Shown here piece after piece: positions 1 to 27,924 of a stretch of DNA of 64,000 nt (position 1 is its first letter; each line of letters begins with the position of its first letter). The notes under the pieces were generated by a model. That model saw only the letters and a list, made by a program, of their open reading frames with translations. It did not search any database and was not told the origin of the DNA. The DNA lies in assembly GCA_017506865.1 (NCBI GenBank), contig JAFCMP010000312.1:434001-498000 (forward strand), read 5' to 3'. The translations under genes and the position numbers were made by a program. Source of the stretch: Tribonema minus (Eukaryota; Sar; Xanthophyceae; Tribonematales; Tribonemataceae).

Positions 1-484
1 ACTAGGATTTACAATGTTCACAACGCGAGAACAGCACTGAGAGTGCGCATCCTACGCCAGACAATGGGCGCATGGAGCGCAACATCATCAACTATCTGTG
101 TTAGGCTGTAACCGTAACACTGCAACATCGCAATGCGGCAACAACAGCCCTGTGCCTGAATGACGTGAATGATGAAGGCCTCACTTTAGACAGTTTCCTG
201 TGGTGACTGTCATTTCGCTTGCAGTTACGCGAAGGCTGTGCTTTGCCAACATGTAGGGATGATTGTGCCACAAGCTCTGCTGCGTGCATGTTTGCAACGC
301 ACTGGCGACACTGTGCCACATTGTTCTGCTAGTAAGCTGTGGCAACGCTCAACCATCAGCAACAGGCATCCTGTTCGTGCTACCAGACTTGCTCGTGCTA
401 CAGTACCAGGATCTGTCACAACTGACAGCGCACACCCACTGACCACCAGCACAATCACCAAACCTCGGATGTGTTGACCTCTAT
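1..484. other. no gene assigned, left edge
   Basis: Only short overlapping open frames are present on both strands, none with a recognisable domain or splice-consistent neighbours. The stretch may hold introns or earlier exons of the helical-repeat gene that follows on the + strand, because that gene has no visible start in the window. Confidence 0.4.
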
Positions 485-3400
485 GACAGGCAATGCATCA
501 GCATCGGCGCTTGCGGCAGCGCTGTGGCAGAACGGGTGCCTCGCAGCCTGTGTGCGTCTGCTGGACACTGCGCACATGCACAGCATGCTCGGAACTCATA
601 GCGCGGCTACGGGCGTCACCTCTGCCAGCACAGGCGAGTACTTTGAGTACACCTAAGTGTTCATTTGGTGCTCTCACTAGTAGTATGACATGCTCACTGT
701 TGTAGATAGAGCAGTTGATGTAGATAGACAGAGGGGTTTGACTTGATGCAACGTGTGCCAGAAGTTCATTGCCTTGTCGGGCCAAAACACTACTTGGTCC
801 AGTCATTTTGAGTCCTGAGATTACACACGCATGTCGGTCACCTGTAGACTGTTTCTCCAATGGAAAGGTGATCGCGCTAGTGGCCGGTGGAATGTTGTTG
901 CATACCCATGGTCACTCATGCATTTCTCGGCCGCTGACATGACAGTGCTGTTTTCAACAGCGACGATGATGGTCCATGCTACTGCTGTGTACATCGAAGT
1001 ATTTCAAAGTGTGACTGTGTGCTGTTGTGGCTGCATGTAAACACTCGGGAGTAACCACTTCACGAAGGGTATCTGGACGTAGCAAGAGCATCACCGGCAA
1101 ATGCCTGTCTGTGCACGGTCACTGTTTTCCTTTGGCTTGATGCCATGAGCGCTCCACTGATGATTATATCCGCACACTCTCCTTGTGCTGGCTGCTCAAT
1201 GTGCTTTGGTTTTATTGAATGTGCAGGTGGTGGCTGGCAAGCGCTGGTGAAACACGCTGATAAAGGTGAGAAGCCGCATTTGCCAGGCACCTTTGCTACA
1301 GTGACATGCCGCCCTGCAGCAACAGTGCAGAAGTGCATGCATGCAGAACAAAACAGATATCGATGATTTTGTGAACTCAGCAGCCAAGTGCGACAAGAAT
1401 GGCTGTGCCACCCCCACCCCACGTATTACTGCTTGCGCCCAACGCTGAGCTGCCCTAAAGTTACACAACAAGCGCTCCCAGACCATCTCGCATGTGTCGT
1501 TATAGCACCCTTGTTTTACATAAGGTGCATATTTGGGGCTGTTGTCACCGCGTGTGCTTCAACTACATCAAATAGATTGCACCGCCCCGTGGGGGTATTA
1601 GCAGACGTGTCTTCTCCAGATGCTCAAGCATATCTGTTTTGCAAGTAGAAAAGTATGCAGCTTCAAAGCAGGATCAAGCCAGAAACTGAAGCCCAGCTGC
1701 AGCACAAGTAATCTCTGGCATTGCCAAGATGTTGAGTTGTTTACCCTGCTGCTTGATCTCCACCGGCCCACCCTGCGAGCGGGAAAGTCCCTACATTACC
1801 AATAGCGTGTGTATCATGTTGATCAATTCATGCCTTTTGCAACGCATGACGTGCTTGTACGACAGTGTACACCTGGAATATACTGTGGCTGCTTAATCGG
1901 AAGATACTTACAACCGCTCCTTTGCACGTATGCACGCTGCAGCGTCGTGGGAAGCTGGCGCCCTGCCCACACAGACTCGTGCAGCCGCACTGTTGCGTAG
2001 CGCAGCGCTGGCATCAACATTCGCAGGCAAAGGGGATGGGAGCACTGTGGCATTGCTGCTGAGGCACACGCCCATACTCACTGTCCTTGTGAGGTGAGGC
2101 CTTCAAGTGCTGGCCTGCGCTGAATTGCTGATCACACAATTATTGAATTTCCGAATGTTTCGAGTGCCTGCGTGAACCAAAAAACCGGCTGCTTAGTCAT
2201 AGTCGAATGTACAGATGAGAGGCACGCTACTTCAATTACTTCGACTATATCTGACCGCAGCAGGTTGGATTAAAGCCCCGCTACAAGTCCCACCATGTGC
2301 ACCACTCGCATTTGATGCGTTCTGCTTAGCCCCAGGGGTGTCTTTTTCATACACAGTAAGATTTTTGGTGCACTTGCTGCAGACCAATGAAAAGGTGTTT
2401 GCGCGCACATCAAAGCAGCCAACGGGTGCTTTTGCCAAAGTTGATACTGACTGTGCATTGCCGCCCCTGAAATTGCCCTGCTGTTGTTTGCGTGCCAGGA
2501 CTTTGATGGACGCTCAGGCAGCCGTTTCAACGGACGACGGGCTTTCAACCCAGCATCAAAGCCTTACTGCACAGGCTGCATCGCTGCTGGCCCTGCTGCT
2601 AACTCGACAAGACGGCATGAGTAAGTGACGCGCGCAAGAGCTCTTTCAACGGTAATTACGGATCTGAAACATTTCCCTCCATGATTGATGCTGCATTTGT
2701 TTGGGAGCACTATTCAATCCGCGCCACCTCCCCATGCAAGGGGCAGAACTTCAAGTCAGGGTATGGCCCCAGCTGATCAGCCGCATCTGAGCATCGCCCT
2801 TTGTCCACACGTGCGTCAAACCTCTGGTGTCCGAGTCTCGAAGCTCTTCAAAAAGGTTTCCAACAAGTAACTTTGCCCCCACGAGTTGCTGTCCATGCCG
2901 CTAATTAATTGAATGTCTTGAAGGAGATAGGCCGCCTGAATTGAATGTGTTGACCAGTTGTGATTCGTGTGCCTTGCTTGCATTACACATGCTCAGGCTC
3001 ATTCATGTCATTGAAAGTTAATCCCTCTCGCCTGATATATCAATGCCATCACTGACCGCCCGCTTTGCCTCTATGATGTTTTCTGTTCATGCAGCTGGCC
3101 CAGGCTCCATGCTGCAAACGCCGTCAGCCATTCCAGCAGCTGTCTTTACGGCTCTGGCCACTGTAAGTACAAGAGAAATGTCGATTTATGAACTGTTCTT
3201 TCAAGTGAAGAGCAAGAGGGGATCCTTGTTCAGCCTCAGATAGCTGGTGCCGACACAGTTGCCTTGGCTTGAAGCTTCGGTTAGGGCAAAAACTGGGGTT
3301 ACTTATATGGCGCACAACCATGCGCAGGCGGGTTCACATCCCCGAATTGCTTGTGGCGCATGGGGATGTACAAATTGTAGTGCAAGCTGTGCTTGCACGT

Positions 3401-6400
3401 TGTTGCTGTGCTCACGTGTCTGTTTTTGGTGTGCAGTGCCATGTTGATGGCCTGGACCCAAACCGAGTGTTACGTCAGATACAGTGCTAAAACTCTGAAA
3501 TTGATCATGCTGCAATCTGGATTTTCATGCCTGCACCCCCCCCCCCCCCCCCTTGTATCTATAGGTTTTGGAGCGTCATGTGGATCTCTCCCTTCAGCTA
3601 CTGGGGGCATGCCAGCAGCTACTGACAGCGATGTTGAGCGCTGATGCCTGGCGCCACCAGCTGCAGCTAGACCGCTGTACAAGCCACACTACTAACTCGC
3701 TGGGCAGCGGAGTTGCTATGGCTCAGCGGCTGGCGCAGTCCATGGCACAGCTGTTGGCAAGGTGAGCAATGATCATCGCCCTTCATAGTGTCTCAGGCCA
3801 AACATGATAATAATCCGACGGTGGAAAAACACTCCTTGGCTCAGGACGTGCTGCAGCACTTCTGATCGTGTTGAGTTCCTCTGCGGTGTTGCCGGCAACT
3901 GGATGCAGCCTCCTGGCACTGCAGCAATATTACACTCATGCGATCGCTGGTGACCAACAACGAACTTTGTCTGCTATCCTTCGTGACTGCCCATGTAGCA
4001 GCCTGAGTGTGTGCTTCACGCAGAAAATGCAAGAGCAGTGACTGCGTTGGCGGCGCTTCACGATTCCAGCACCGCGTGTCATGCCGGATGGTGGACCGAT
4101 TGCTTTGCTGCCCACAAGCCAGATGTCGCATTTCTGCAGTCGCTTGATGTTGGATACTAGCATGGTGGTGTATCTGCTGCACACATGCTGCAGCTGACCA
4201 CTCTGGTTCACCAACAGAGCCACACCTGGTGCATGACCTTTCAAGACGTTCCCAATGTGCACAACTGTACCTTGTCCACTCTGTGCACATGCTGTGCTTT
4301 GCGCGGCCAGGGGTGATCTTCAATGCTTGACGTGAATACGTCAAGGTCAGCGATGTTGTTGTCCGCACTGCTGTCGTGTCTGCCTGCTCCACATACTTCA
4401 GACGTACCGTACTTGAAATGCTTTCTACGAGGTTGCGCCAGATTGTGCAACTGCCTCCAAGCATGATGATGCTGTGCATGCTGTGCATGCAGCTTTGCAT
4501 GTGCCTCAGTGTCTTCTCGTTAATCATTGCACTCTGCGTAGTGGGCCGCATAGAGCTGGCAGCTGCCATACGGGCTGTTGCACGGCTGACGCCAGTGCTC
4601 TCTCTCGTTGTCATGATGCAGTGTGCGAGTGGTGCAGGACCTGTGTGCGCTGCGCCTGAGCGTTGCTGCCATGTGTGCACTGCTGCACGCCTGCCCTGCT
4701 CTGGCGACCATCGTCACCAGCCCATCCAGCACTCCTACCCTGCCCAAGCTGCCTGCCGCCGGCATCACAATTGCTGGCACCAGCACGATCAGTTCAGGCA
4801 CGCCAGTGGCAGCCAGCATGTCTGCGCAGCGTCAGCTGCAGACACGCAGCAGCAGCAGCAGCAGCGGCGGCGGCGGCAGCGGTGGCGGTGGCACCGGCGG
4901 CGGCGGCGGCGGCAGCAGCGGCGGCGGCAGCGGTGGAGACAATTCACATGGTGGCAGCGGCGATGGCGCCCACTTGATTGCCAACGAAAACAGCGCCGGC
5001 ACCAGCAACAGCGCCAGCAGTAGCGGCAGCAGCGCATATCACCACGTCGCTCGCGGTGGCGGCGGCAGCCCTGGGCTCGTTGCTACTGCCGTGCAACACG
5101 TTGTAGCGGCGCACGCGGCCATGACGGCATCCGGCCATGGCTTGAGCCGTGTCACCGCTGCTGAGGCAGCGCTCAGCTCAAGCGCGCCACTGCCGCCGCC
5201 CACGCAGCAGGCGGGCACCGCACGGAAGCGCGCGCAGCTGCGGGCGCTGAATGCGAGCGCTACTGCCCGCCAGGGGAGCACTGCTGAAGTACAAGAAGCT
5301 GGGCGCGGCCGCGGCAGTGGTGGCAAGAGAGAAGCAGGCGGCAGTGGGCTGCGTGACGAATGGGAGGACAGGGCGGTGCTTTGGATGGAGCTGCTGGGCG
5401 CACTCGTTGACGTCAATGAAGAAGCCAAGGCAAGTGCGCGATGGATGGACTTCAGTACACACACACTGTACATGAAGTGAAACTCACAGGCTGCTGCAAA
5501 TGTCCTTGCCTTTGGTGACAACACATCAATAGCCAAGTGAATTGCACAATGTACTTTGGCGTACTGCGCCCCTCTTTGTGCTTTCAGATCTTCAAGTGAC
5601 GTACTGCTCGTCTCTGATGTTCATCCTGGATCAAGGAAGCCAACTCAAAGATTGCAAGACACTGCAATGACATCACACCATGTGACTGTTTTGTTCAAAC
5701 TGAGGGCTACCACAGACTTGTGCAGTGATCCCAAGCAAGATGCTGGCAGCGCTTGGTCGTGAAACCTGTTGTGTGCATCAACGTTCCCACAGCACGCCAT
5801 GCGCAATAGTTTGTTCACGTTAATGATCGCATCCACATGCAACCCGATGAGAACACCGCCACAATGTTTGCTCCCTCTTGCCACCTGTACCAGGCTCAGG
5901 CCCTGGCTCTGGACCTACCGCAGCATCTCTGGCAGCTGTGGCCAGTCGCAGCAGCTGCGGAGGTCAGCTCAACAGCGACCATCGTCGGCGGCAGCGGCGG
6001 CGGCAGCGGCCTGATGTGTGCGCTGCTGCGCCTCCTCTGCGGGCTGACACATGGCAGCGCCGCAGCAAGGCACTGTCTGCTGTTCACTGGACCCCCTGCC
6101 ACGCGTGCAAGCGCAGCGCGGGGCGAGTGGCCCAAGGAGACACACACGCTGCTCCACAGGTATGTATATGCGAGCTTGCACTTTGTAGTACAGCAGTAAC
6201 AGTCACCTGAGAGCGTACGGAGTCGGCAGTCCTTGGCATTGCTGATTGTTGAGGATCAGTGAGACTGAACCTTGATTGATGCATCTACACGATTGGGTGA
6301 GAATATCTGTTGATCTCAGCTCTGTGAGTCTCAGCGTTGGATCATCGTGAGCCGCTAACGCGCACCCTGCCTTCACCTAACATCCACTTGCATGTCGAGG

Positions 6401-8455
6401 TACCCTGCCAATCCTCGCTGTTGCCACGTGGTGCATCTGTTGGAGATGTGACCATGCTCACCGTCTCCTCCTCATCCACACTGCGCTCATCTCATCTCTT
6501 GACGCTGCCGCAGAGTCATGACCCTGGCGCTCAGTACAAAAGGAGTGTCACCACCAGCAGCTGCGTTGGCAGCAGCGGTGCTGCGCAATGCATGTCTATC
6601 CGGCGAGTGCCACACGCTCATGATGCAGGCCAACTTCTTTGCCGACTGCAGTGGCCAGGTCAGTGAGAGCAGCATCGGAGAGGTGTAGGCATTGAAGGTG
6701 TACGGCAGTCATTGGGTGCTGGAATTTGAGGGTCTTCCGTTGTGCACTGTCGGCGCTGCCTGCGCAAAGCAGCCCGCTAATCTTGGTGGCTTGCAAGTGC
6801 GCGCTGATGGCTGTTTGGCATGTCCATGCATGGTACTAGAGGTTGGATCATAATGTGTGAGGACTGTTCTGGCTCACTGCATGCTGCCGCAGCTTTCTTT
6901 TCGAGGAGGTCAAGTTTGACGTGACAACAAACTGCTTGCGTTGGCGCTCTGCATGACACCAAGATATAGTTTGAGGCCTTGAATGCACATGATGTTTTTT
7001 GGACACAAGCCCATCACTGTTGTTGACGCTCACAGCTTGATGTGAAAATTCACCACCTCAGGCACATTGCCATTCAAAACATACTCAACATTTGCTATGC
7101 CATGTCTCACAGCATCAACAGCTCAGTTTTTTGCCTAGCGCGGACTTCTATCTTATCGTGTTTTTGCAACTCCCACCGCCTGCAGCTGGAAGTGCTGGCC
7201 GGCCTGACAGGGCAAACAACGCAAGGCGGCAGCAAAGCTTTGGCAGCAGCAACCAGAGCTGGGGGGCTCGGCCTCATCCTAGTGAATGCCACGCTGGACT
7301 CCGACAGTATCAAGGCCCTGCTGGCTCCGGTGAGCAAGTTACCCTGCGCGACAGTTGGGCCATGTCATACATACATGCCCCCCTAGCTTCAGTCTTGCGT
7401 GCATGACATGCCGTTCGTTCACTGACTACTTCGTGATCACCGCCAATGGCCGGCCGGACAGTAACCACAAACCTGAGGCTTCAAGTACCTGTAGCCATGG
7501 CGCATTGATGCAGCAGCCATGGCTACACTCAGTGCATGCCTGAGCTATGCATCATTGCAGCAGCATACAGTTGACTGGACGTACTCTGAGGCGTCAGTGA
7601 GCAATGTGCTCGTGTCATTTCATGACAAGACATTCCTTCAGCTGTGAAGCTTGCCAGCACATGTGCACTTGCACCTCTCATTGCTCGTTCATCAGGGTAT
7701 GGACCTCGAGTCGCTGTCGCTGGCATTCTTTGACATTTGCATTCACACCTCGTGCATCTTGCTCAAGCGTAGCTGTTCAACACACGTTTCCGCACGTTTT
7801 ATACCTTTGCCAGGGCGTGGGGTGCGCGCGTGCGCTGGAGTCGCTGCTGTCGGCCACGCAGTGCCCATCAGTGCCCTCCCTCACCCAAGCCGCCTGCCTG
7901 CTGGCACGGAACCTTGCACTGCACCGGACCGCTGCTGCAACGACGCCCACTACGCAAGCGCTCCTGCCGCCACTCCTGTGCGCAGCGCTACAGCGCTTCT
8001 CAACTGCCGCCGCCACCGCCGCAGCAGCTAAAACCCCACAGGCTGCAGTCGGTGATGTAGAAACGGCGAACGCTGCGTCCGCATGCGCTGTGGCAGTGCT
8101 CTGCAGCAGCTCGGGCAGGGGCGGCAAGGAGCACAACCAGCATGGTAGAGACGGGGCGTGGAGTGGTGGCGGTGCTGTGCATGATGCTCTTCGCACAGCT
8201 GCTGCTGCCGTTGCATCGGTAGCTTCACAGCAATCCGGCCAGGTCAACATGTTCAGCGCTGCCGGGACCAGTACGGGCGACGGATTACACAGTGATAGCG
8301 CGGCGACTGGGTACAAATATGCAAATAGGCGGCTGCAGCGACACACTCCTGGGAGTGGGGCGCTGTGCGCGCTGCAGAAGAATGTTGCTGTTGCTCTAGC
8401 CTTGTTGAAGGCACAGGACAACAGCGGACAGCACTGCGTTACAGATGACAATTGA
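485..8455 (+). CDS. multi-exon ARM/HEAT-like helical protein, possibly rotatin-like
   Basis: Exons read as ~485-633, 1227-1265 (weak), ~1926-2093, 2220-2620, 3095-3162, 3565-3761, 4622-5429, 5894-6159, 6514-6658, 7186-7329 and 7814-8455, ending at TGA. From 2220 onward every junction is in phase. The peptide is a run of Leu/Ala-rich amphipathic helices (for example ACLLARNLALH in the last exon), the pattern of armadillo-type solenoids. A long Ser/Gly-rich insert lies in the 4622-5429 exon. Two donors are GC (after 633 and 5429). The C-terminal style resembles rotatin, a centriole/basal-body protein, but this is an inference from pattern only. The 5' part is unresolved: 634-1925 contains only the weak 39-bp exon, and no start codon was identified. 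The introns hold only unassigned ORFs on the minus strand. Confidence 0.55.
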
Positions 8456-9168
8456 GACGAGGCTCTGCCTTGTGCTCGTTTAGGCAAGCAAGCCTATTCT
8501 GGCACGTTGTCGCTGTCGTCCTGTTCCTGACCCTTGATACAGATTACATGTGAATGGGACCTGATGGTGCCTTCAGCTAAGAAAAGATTGTCTTGTTTGG
8601 TTTTTGAAGCCACAGACTGCCTCTGCCATTCCTTATAGCCCAGCAAACTAAGAATACCGCTTGTGCTTGGACCATCTCCTTGCGCCAGACCTCGGCAGCA
8701 GTGACAAATGTACATCACAGGTCAATGCACAGGCATGTGTCCACATGCGGCACGCAAGCTGCACCACCAATTTCTTGATGGGAACAAGGCACGACCACGG
8801 GCGGGGAGCGTGTAAAGTAGATGATATACTAGGCGGCCTCCTGTGAGCGACGCTGTCCCGCCACCTCGTGTGCTTGCGCTTGCGCTGCGGATACCGGCGC
8901 TCAAGGGCCCGCACGCGCTTCCATCGCGGTGGCCTGTGCTGCCGCTGCAGTGGGACCAACATTCTATCTCAGCTTGACCCCCCCCCGCACTAAATCGGGG
9001 GAGCGCACTGTGTCGAACTTCACGGCGAAACTGTCAATATTCGGTCTCTACTTGCGAGAAGAAACAACAGACAGACACGCTCTGAGGCAGAGACGGACGC
9101 AGAGACGGAGCAGGGGTAACAGAGAGGAGCGAGAGAGTGCAACAGAGAGGGAGGGAGAGAGAGCACCC
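8456..9168. other. intergenic, no gene seen
   Basis: Space between the helical-repeat gene and the next + strand ORF. It contains a GA-rich stretch (about 9090-9165) leading into the CA microsatellite. No convincing coding frame, RNA gene or long repeat was seen. Confidence 0.4.
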
Positions 9169-9215
9169 ACACACACACACACACACACACGCACACACAC
9201 ACACACGCACACATA
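9169..9215. repeat. CA dinucleotide microsatellite
   Basis: An almost pure (CA)n tract interrupted by a few G-for-A changes, directly upstream of the ORF that begins at 9260. It could be part of that gene's promoter or 5' UTR. Confidence 0.9.
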
Positions 9216-9259
9216 TTTCAGCGTGTCAGTTCACGGGCAGCGCAGTTTTCAGTGAAGGC

Positions 9260-10142
9260 ATGGTCAGCAAAGCAGCAACTCTGGCAGGCACGGCTGCGTG
9301 CCTGCTAGGGATGGCATGGTATCTGCCTCGCCGCATCAAGAGGAGCGCTGCCAAGCGCCAGCGAGAGAAGCTGCTGGAGTGCAAGTCCAGCTGCAGGAGG
9401 GCATCATGGTCGTCCGACGCACCAGTCGATCGGGAGTTGATGCAGCTGGTGCTGGAGCGGTTTTTCATACAGAGGGAGATGATAGAGAGCCGTGTATGGC
9501 AGTACTATCTGGTGGACTCTAGGGCACAAGCGGATGATCCCAACGCGGAGAGCGTGGTCGCCGAGGCCTCTTTCCAAGGGCACCGGATCATGGAGGCCTA
9601 CTAAACAGGTTTCAACTATCTCAACAGATTCCTGCGGCTGCAGCCAGTCAAGCTGCCTGATGAGGAGGTGGCGGCAATTCAGACTGCGCTGCAGGCTCAC
9701 AGGAAGCATTGCGGGAGTTGGGAGCTGGTACGCATGTTGATGATGTTGCGATATCCAGCTCTGCAAGCCTCACCCTGGGACCAGGAGTCACCTAAGGAGC
9801 GCTTTGAGATGATCATGAGGATTCAGGACTCTCTCACCATCATGATAGAAATTCTGGAGGGGTCCATGGCAGAAGTGAACGGTCTCGCTGCGGATGCGCC
9901 ACACAGGGAGGACACAATCGTAGGCGTGCTCCCTGTGGCTGATGAAGTGGCTTCCCGCAGCATGACGTACCGATTCTGCCTGGAGGAGTTTCTCAGAGAC
10001 CACAGTAGGGCACACGAGGTAGCCACAGCCACAACGCACTCATACATCCGGTATCATTCCTGCATTAGGGACCCACGCCCAGGACCGGTATTATGTCCTG
10101 GACCGCATGGGCTCAGCACACGACAAATCGGGCTTGCAATAA
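9260..10142 (+). pseudogene. unrecognised protein gene with in-frame stop and frameshift
   Basis: An intronless reading frame starts at ATG 9260 with a hydrophobic N-terminal segment (about residues 5-20), then a basic stretch and charged helices. It meets TAA at 9602-9604. The same frame resumes at once and reads on with the same composition to about 10050. A +1 shift is then needed to reach the natural-looking end (RYYVLDRMGSAHDKSGLQ, stop TAA 10140-10142). Uninterrupted coding character on both sides of the stop suggests a decayed gene or retrocopy, or assembly errors. No family recognised. Its 3' end abuts the LINE fragment on the other strand. Confidence 0.5.
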
Positions 10143-10148
10143 CTAAAT

Positions 10149-11670
10149 CTACGGAGGGGCCGGCAGTTCGGCGCTGGCTGGCGAGGCCCGGGGCACTTGC
10201 AACAGTGCGATGCGGCGGTAAGCGCTGACGTCGCCATCAGGGGCGTTCCAGTTGTCGATCACGACACGTGTGAGCGCGCGCTGTAGCGCGAGGGAGGTGC
10301 GGCGGCGCCAGAAGGCAACGCGCTGCGCGAGATTGTAGCTGCCCTGCGAGCTCTGCTCGGCGAGTGCGTGTAGCAGCGCTTGGGTGTCGCGTGACATAGC
10401 GCCGAAGTGGTCAATGGCTGCGGAAAATAGGGTGTGTGTAGTGGGGTCCAGGGCCCCTGAGACTACGTATGTGTCGATCTTTTCCTGCGAAGCCAATTCA
10501 AGCACGCGCTGCACATTGCGCGCGCCCCCCTGAGCCTGACGGAGGCGGGAGGGGCATGAGCTGTCACGTATGGTGACGTCTATGCAACAAGCTACTGTCG
10601 ATCTTTTCCTGCGAAGCCAATTCAAGCACGCGCTGCACATTGCGCGCGCCCCCCTGAGCCTGACGGAGGCGGGAGGGGCATGAGCTGTCACGTATGGTGA
10701 CGTCTATGCAACAAGCTACTTCAAAGCCGCCGCGCAGTTTAGTGCACCGGCCTGCCGCTACCGCGTCTGCGCTCGGCTGCACTCTAGGGACTGGAAGGCA
10801 AACCTGGTTGCTGACGAAGACGATGTCCATGAACTTGTTGAACCCGTGGCGCGCTGCGTAGCGGCGGAAGGGGGCAAGGGTGTCCCGGTCGAGACCGCGG
10901 AGGTGGGCCACCTGCTTGAGCAGCTGAAAGAGCGCTTCTGCGAGCAAGTTGTGTCGCGTGACGTTAAGCCCTTGTGTGCAGCGGCGCAGGTGGGCGGCCG
11001 AGTCCACTGGTTTATGGCACTTGGGGAACCGCGCCGCAGCGGGGGCGGGGCGCTCCACGCCCAGGTGGCGCCGCAGCGTCTCGCGGAATTCTGGCGGCGA
11101 CATGGTCTCCGCTGGGTCAGTGCTCAGCAACTGCGCCAAGAAACCCATGGCCCCCTTAGAGGCGCCGCTGCGCCACGCCGCGACTGCTTCCAACGCATTT
11201 GCTGCTTCAAGCCGGCGCAGCTGCGTGGCGGCGAGCGCTGCGTCTAGCACCCGTGATAGCGCCGCTTGACGCCGCGGCAGCACGGGGGCCGGCGGGGTCT
11301 GGGCAGAGCCTGGCTCGCGCGCCACCGCTGGCGCTGCCCGGTGCGCGCCGGCGCGAGTCCGCATGCCCAGCCCCGCAGCTCCGCCTGCCCGTTGCAGCAG
11401 ATCGCGCAGCGCCCGCCATGCGCCGGCGTCCTGGCGCCAGTCCCGGTACCAGACCGAGGGCAGGAGCAGTGCGAGCGCCGCTGCGGCATCATCGCTGCCG
11501 CTGCGCAGCTGCTGCAGGCAGGTAGCTCCCTGTGTGAAGGTGAAGCCATAGCGGGCGTGCTCTAGGACGCGGCTGCGTGCCGCGACTGGAAACGCCGCCA
11601 GTGCCGGTCCCATGCACTGGAGGGTACGTGCAGCAAATGCGGCACATGCACGCGGCGCCGCGCCCAGCAC
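10149..11670 (-). mobile_element. 3' part of a LINE-type retrotransposon ORF, disrupted
   Basis: The minus-strand translation matches the C-terminal region of plant/algal non-LTR retrotransposon polyproteins. It has a segment like FRETLRRHLGV, then a Cys-Cys/His-Cys zinc-knuckle-like region (PKCHKPVDSAAHLRRC) followed by RHNLL. Next comes an endonuclease-like block with CIDVTIRD and a downstream QEKID. The reverse transcriptase palm is not visible, so the element appears 5' truncated, as is common for LINEs. The frame is broken by a 124-bp direct duplication (10473-10720) that shifts the reading frame; the two open frames are 11670-10564 and 10691-10149 and share the duplicated block. GC content is higher than in neighbouring DNA. 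It is likely inactive. Confidence 0.75.
10473..10720. repeat. exact 124-bp tandem duplication
   Basis: Copies at 10473-10596 and 10597-10720 look identical base for base. Since 124 is not a multiple of three, the second copy shifts the retrotransposon frame. Identity implies a recent event or an assembly duplication. Confidence 0.9.
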
Positions 11671-12620
11671 GCCAAAGCCACCGCTCCCCAGGCCGCAGAT
11701 GCACGCGTACCTGCTGATGTGCTGGTAGCGTCACTGGGGCCTCGCCACCCCAGTCGGCGCCGCGTACCCATGCCACTGCCGCCGCCCACAGAGAGGGCGG
11801 CGCCGCACTTCGAAGTTACGAGAATATGAGTGAGTACATTGATATCGCGCTCACTGCCCTTTTCAATACGATGTTATGTTTCACATGGATAGAATCTGGT
11901 CGAAAAGCACAGGAAGCAAACGTGAATGCAGTGTGCGAATCAGAATCCACTGAAGTGGCGCGTTGCTCCTTATCTGGTGAGGATGCCCCCCTCGCACCAG
12001 AAGCAGCTGCTGATTTATCTGTCTGGCTTCATACGGACTCCATTCTGGAAATGGGGGGCTCGCGCTCCTGTCTGATGCCAGTTGTTTGTGTGTGTAACGC
12101 AGAGAGTCTGCGGGCGGTGCTGATCATGCAGCATGATGAGATTTGGGACTCAAAGCCATTCTAGTTCGTGCGAGGCAGGCATATTCACGATATAAGCAGA
12201 CGTGCCACATTGCGCGTGTTTGTACTGCTTACCCAGTCACGCTGCAGAGAGAGATCACACAGGCACTCGTGACACATCTCTGGCAGAGCTTCTGTGGCCG
12301 TCGGTCGCTGTTGAAGGAACTTGAGGTTATGCCATTACGTCTGGGACCATGAGGAAATACATTTGGAGGCAAAATGGTGTTGCAAAAAAAATAGAAGTAT
12401 GTGAAATTTCCAAATCAGTCAAAACGCATTTTGAACCATTTGAGAAATGTCGCTGGTGAATTTATGATACAAATGCATTAGAAATGTGTCAGAGAACATA
12501 ACACAGTACAGCAAAATGGATTAGAATGCACAGTGAAAGCATTTGCTTCTTGCCAACTGCATTTCAAAGAAATATAGCACTAAATTTCTCAGCTGACCTA
12601 CCTAGATGAAGTGCTGTCAA
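11671..12620. other. intergenic, no gene assigned
   Basis: The first ~150 bases are GC-rich and probably belong to the LINE fragment. The rest drops in GC and holds only short open frames. No RNA gene or domain was recognised. Confidence 0.4.
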
Positions 12621-12900
12621 GTGCTTGCATATACATCATCTCTAGAACTCCACCACCAGTGGCAGCCCACTTCTCCATGATCACACAGCAAACTGTGTGA
12701 GGCATAAACCCAAACGTCACCTCTGTTTCAAAACCTCTGTATCGCATCCACACAAGACGATGTCTACCCCAAGGGGCTGGTTCCCTCCGGAGTGCCACCG
12801 GGCAGCCCCCATGATCACACAGCAAACTGTGTGGAGAGGCATAAACCCAAACGTCACCTCTGTTTCAAAACCTCTGCATCGCATCCACACAAGATGATGT

Positions 12901-27597
<14,697 letters not shown>

Positions 27598-27924
27598 ACC
27601 GCCACCACCACAACCGGCCTAGTTGTAAGCAGGTTAATGCTGTCAGACGGTCAGCATTTTCTCGGGAAAGTTAAATTTTGTCGGCGGGAGTCCTAATAGA
27701 CTAAATAATTATAGATAAAGGATGTGGCTGTAAAGGCGAAGGGATGTGTCCGGGGTTGCTACTACTAGTAGTAAAGGGGATGTGTCCGTAAAAGCACTGA
27801 AAACTTCCAGTAAAAAGCAACATGTATGGAGCAGCCATGTGCTTATATTTGCCCATTATGAAAGTATATCGCCTTCACTATTTCAAACGGGCCGGGCCCG
27901 GAGCACTGCAAGGAGTGTGGCCAG

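Noticed and set aside
3841-4680. 279-codon minus-strand ORF in an intron of the helical-repeat gene
   Set aside because: No domain, no leader, unusual composition, and competing frames of equal quality on the same strand.
4376-5023. + strand frame ending in Gln/Arg tracts
   Set aside because: Shadow of the Ser/Gly-rich exon 4622-5429 in another frame; the low-complexity tracts reflect GGC/CAG repeats.
8648-8962. Arg-rich minus-strand ORF
   Set aside because: No motif, start context or neighbouring exons; likely chance.
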